Shown: one piece after another, positions 61,056 to 62,330 of the stretch
Layout of the letters: each line of letters opens with the position of its first letter
How positions within the stretch are numbered: the first letter of the stretch is position 1
DNA from: Fibrobacterota bacterium
GTDB lineage: Bacteria; Fibrobacterota; Chitinivibrionia; Chitinivibrionales; Chitinispirillaceae
Assembly: GCA_023436145.1 (NCBI GenBank)
Contig: JAEZKP010000053.1
Location: 1 to 62,330, forward strand
Direction: 5' to 3'
Length of the DNA: 62,330 bases
The notes under the pieces: generated by a model
What the model was told of the DNA's origin: nothing
The model's database searches: none
What the model saw: only the letters and a program-made list of their open reading frames with translations
Position numbers and translations under genes: made by a program

Positions 61056-61985
61056 ATGTCTGGAGTTTTAAAAAAAGCTTCTGATGGCTCAGATAAACCG
61101 CGCTTAATAGATAAACTCAATATAATTGAGGGCACTCCGGTAGAGCTGGCGGTTTTAGAGGTGAAAAGAAGTGGGATTCGATGTAAACACCTTGCAACTC
61201 AATTGCCGGTCACCTACAGAAAGGTACGCTACGAAGCCGAGGGGGAGATCATTACTGTGATGCCTTCCAAGGTATGGCAGTTTAAAAATACAGTCTACCT
61301 AGCAGGAGAAACCATAAGCAGTAGAATTGATGCTACTGCTCTTAATCTGACACCATTAAAATTGAGTGAGATGGATGTTTTTGAACCGGATGAAGAAGAT
61401 CTTATTAGCGAGGATGATCCTTTCACTAAATATTACCTGCCCATATTGGCTTATGGATCCCGTAAAGAGTTTGAGATGGAACAGGTGCTTCCTTTTGAAG
61501 ATCCTGATGATGTGGATAGTGATCCGATTCTTCTGGTGGTGGATGCCAAAGAGAGCGGTGATATAGGTACTGCATGTCAGATTTTACATGAAACTTTGGC
61601 AGAAGATCTTCGCTGTATCGATGCACATGCGCATTTGGGTAATCTTGAATTCGAAGTAAATGAGAGTACTTTTGCTTATAGGAAGACGGCTAAACGGCAT
61701 TATGAAGTTGGGATTAAAATCGCTGAGTTGAGTTTCAGTTCCGATTTTCATGATCTGTTGCCCTGGTGTTATGTGAATAACCGGCCTTATCTGCGCTGTC
61801 TTCATGGTTATGGATTATGTTTGTATCGCGAAGGCAACCTGGAAGAGGCCAAAACCGTTTTTGAGAAGATTCTCTGGCTTAATCCTGAAGATAATCAGGG
61901 AGTAAGAGTGCTTTTAGCCAGCATAGATGCTGGAAAGAGGTGGTGTGATCTGGAGAAACCAGAGGAAGATGAGTTCTATCGGTAA
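61056..61985 (+). CDS. TPR-containing hypothetical protein
   Basis: A 309-residue cytosolic protein. The N-terminal half has an OB-like or small beta domain (GTPVELAVLEVKRSGIRCKH, EGEIITVMPSKVW). The C-terminal half is helical, with TPR-like repeats (CQILHETLAEDLRCIDAHAH, GYGLCLYREGNLEEAKTVFE, KILWLNPEDNQGVRVLLASI). The function is unknown. It starts in AT-rich DNA with a weak purine-rich GAGAAAAAA ribosome binding site. Confidence 0.68.
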   Translation: MSGVLKKASDGSDKPRLIDKLNIIEGTPVELAVLEVKRSGIRCKHLATQLPVTYRKVRYEAEGEIITVMPSKVWQFKNTVYLAGETISSRIDATALNLTPLKLSEMDVFEPDEEDLISEDDPFTKYYLPILAYGSRKEFEMEQVLPFEDPDDVDSDPILLVVDAKESGDIGTACQILHETLAEDLRCIDAHAHLGNLEFEVNESTFAYRKTAKRHYEVGIKIAELSFSSDFHDLLPWCYVNNRPYLRCLHGYGLCLYREGNLEEAKTVFEKILWLNPEDNQGVRVLLASIDAGKRWCDLEKPEEDEFYR

Positions 61986-62218
61986 AAGGAGTTTTTTCAG
62001 ATTAAGCCATATTAATTAATCAAGGTATAAATCTTGCATCTTTAATTATAATAATGCATTGCAGTTACAGATCAGAGGTCAGCAGTAACGGACCAGGGGC
62101 AATTGATATATTAGGTTGCTCAATTTAGCTTTCGATTGGGTCTCAAGGAATTAAAAAAACTGCTGGATTGGGTGGTTTTCGGGAATTATATTCTGTTGTC
62201 TTTAAAAGAAGCACCTTG

Positions 62219-62241
62219 ATGGCCAGCAAGCGGCCATTTTT
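62219..62241 (+). terminator. Rho-independent terminator upstream of the tRNA gene
   Basis: ATGGCC / GGCCAT stem with a 7-nt loop followed by TTTTT. It ends 13 bp before the tRNA and so separates it from upstream transcription. Confidence 0.7.
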
Positions 62242-62253
62242 CATATAGATTCT

Positions 62254-62327
62254 GCGGCCATAGCTCAATTGGATAGAGCATCTGACTACGGATCAGAAGG
62301 TTTGGGGTTCGATTCCCTATGGCCGTA
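62254..62327 (+). tRNA. tRNA-Arg(ACG)
   Basis: A complete cloverleaf. The acceptor GCGGCCA pairs with TGGCCGT (one G-T). The D stem is GCTC/GAGC, the anticodon stem TCTGA/TCAGA with loop CTACGGA (anticodon ACG), and the T loop TTCGATT. CCA is not encoded. The ACG anticodon, deaminated to ICG by TadA, reads CGU/CGC/CGA arginine codons. Confidence 0.95.
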
Positions 62328-62330
62328 TGT

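Overview
The window looks like a chromosomal segment of a Gram-negative, free-living, flagellated bacterium that degrades plant polysaccharides. Outer-membrane assembly genes (TamB-like and BamA/TamA-like), a heptose adenylyltransferase, signal-peptide/lipoprotein exoproteins, PilT and flagellin all point to a diderm. The extracellular glycosidases (GH8, GH26, and a clan GH-A enzyme of GH51/GH44 type), two of them with short C-terminal beta-rich tails resembling sorting domains, suggest Fibrobacterota/Chitinispirillum-like bacteria. That placement is an inference from gene content, not from a marker gene.

Layout. 1-100 is the 3' end (domains V-VI) of a group II intron whose body lies outside the window. 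400-6,700 holds a secreted protein, a GH-A glycosidase, dapB and a GH8 enzyme. 6,700-8,170 is an operon of three Hsp20 genes behind a consensus sigma-54 promoter. 8,300-12,650 carries an erythromycin-esterase homologue, an outer-membrane protein and an MltD-like lytic transglycosylase. 12,800-18,600 is a TamB/TamA-type pair. 18,800-23,560 encodes a large 2-hydroxyacyl-CoA dehydratase activase-like pair. 23,550-25,570 has small stress and hypothetical genes and a CapA-like protein.

25,673-31,838 is a Tn3-family transposon. It has 38-bp terminal inverted repeats of Tn21 type (36/38 identical), a perfect 5-bp target duplication (GTATT), a nonsense-mutated C-terminal scrap of tnpA and a scrap of a serine resolvase. 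Its cargo is a broken multidomain subtilase/beta-helix/FnIII/CBM3 exoprotein. 31,850-37,660 is accessory DNA: a STAS protein flanked by duplicated Cys modules, a flavodoxin, a PUA-like protein, a frameshifted zinc-ribbon protein, a class D beta-lactamase overlapping a PIN-like nuclease, and small hypothetical genes. 37,800-43,460 is pilT, an M24 peptidase and a very long acidic TPR protein in one operon.

44,380-49,330 is the most interesting locus. A flagellin gene with a sigma-28-like promoter is followed without a visible terminator by a translationally coupled RiPP (ribosomally synthesised, post-translationally modified peptide) cassette. The cassette has an HPr-kinase-like ATPase, a PqqD-like peptide chaperone, a radical SAM/SPASM enzyme, an S24/S26-type peptidase and a 55-residue Cys-rich precursor peptide. 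A convergent nucleotidyltransferase-fold gene overlaps the end of the precursor.

49,500-62,330 contains PfpI, a helix-hairpin-helix protein, an F420-type reductase, a giant PPC-repeat protein, a degenerate non-coding repeat field, a GH26 mannanase-like enzyme, a HExxH lipoprotein, an acetyltransferase, a TPR protein and tRNA-Arg(ACG) at the right edge.
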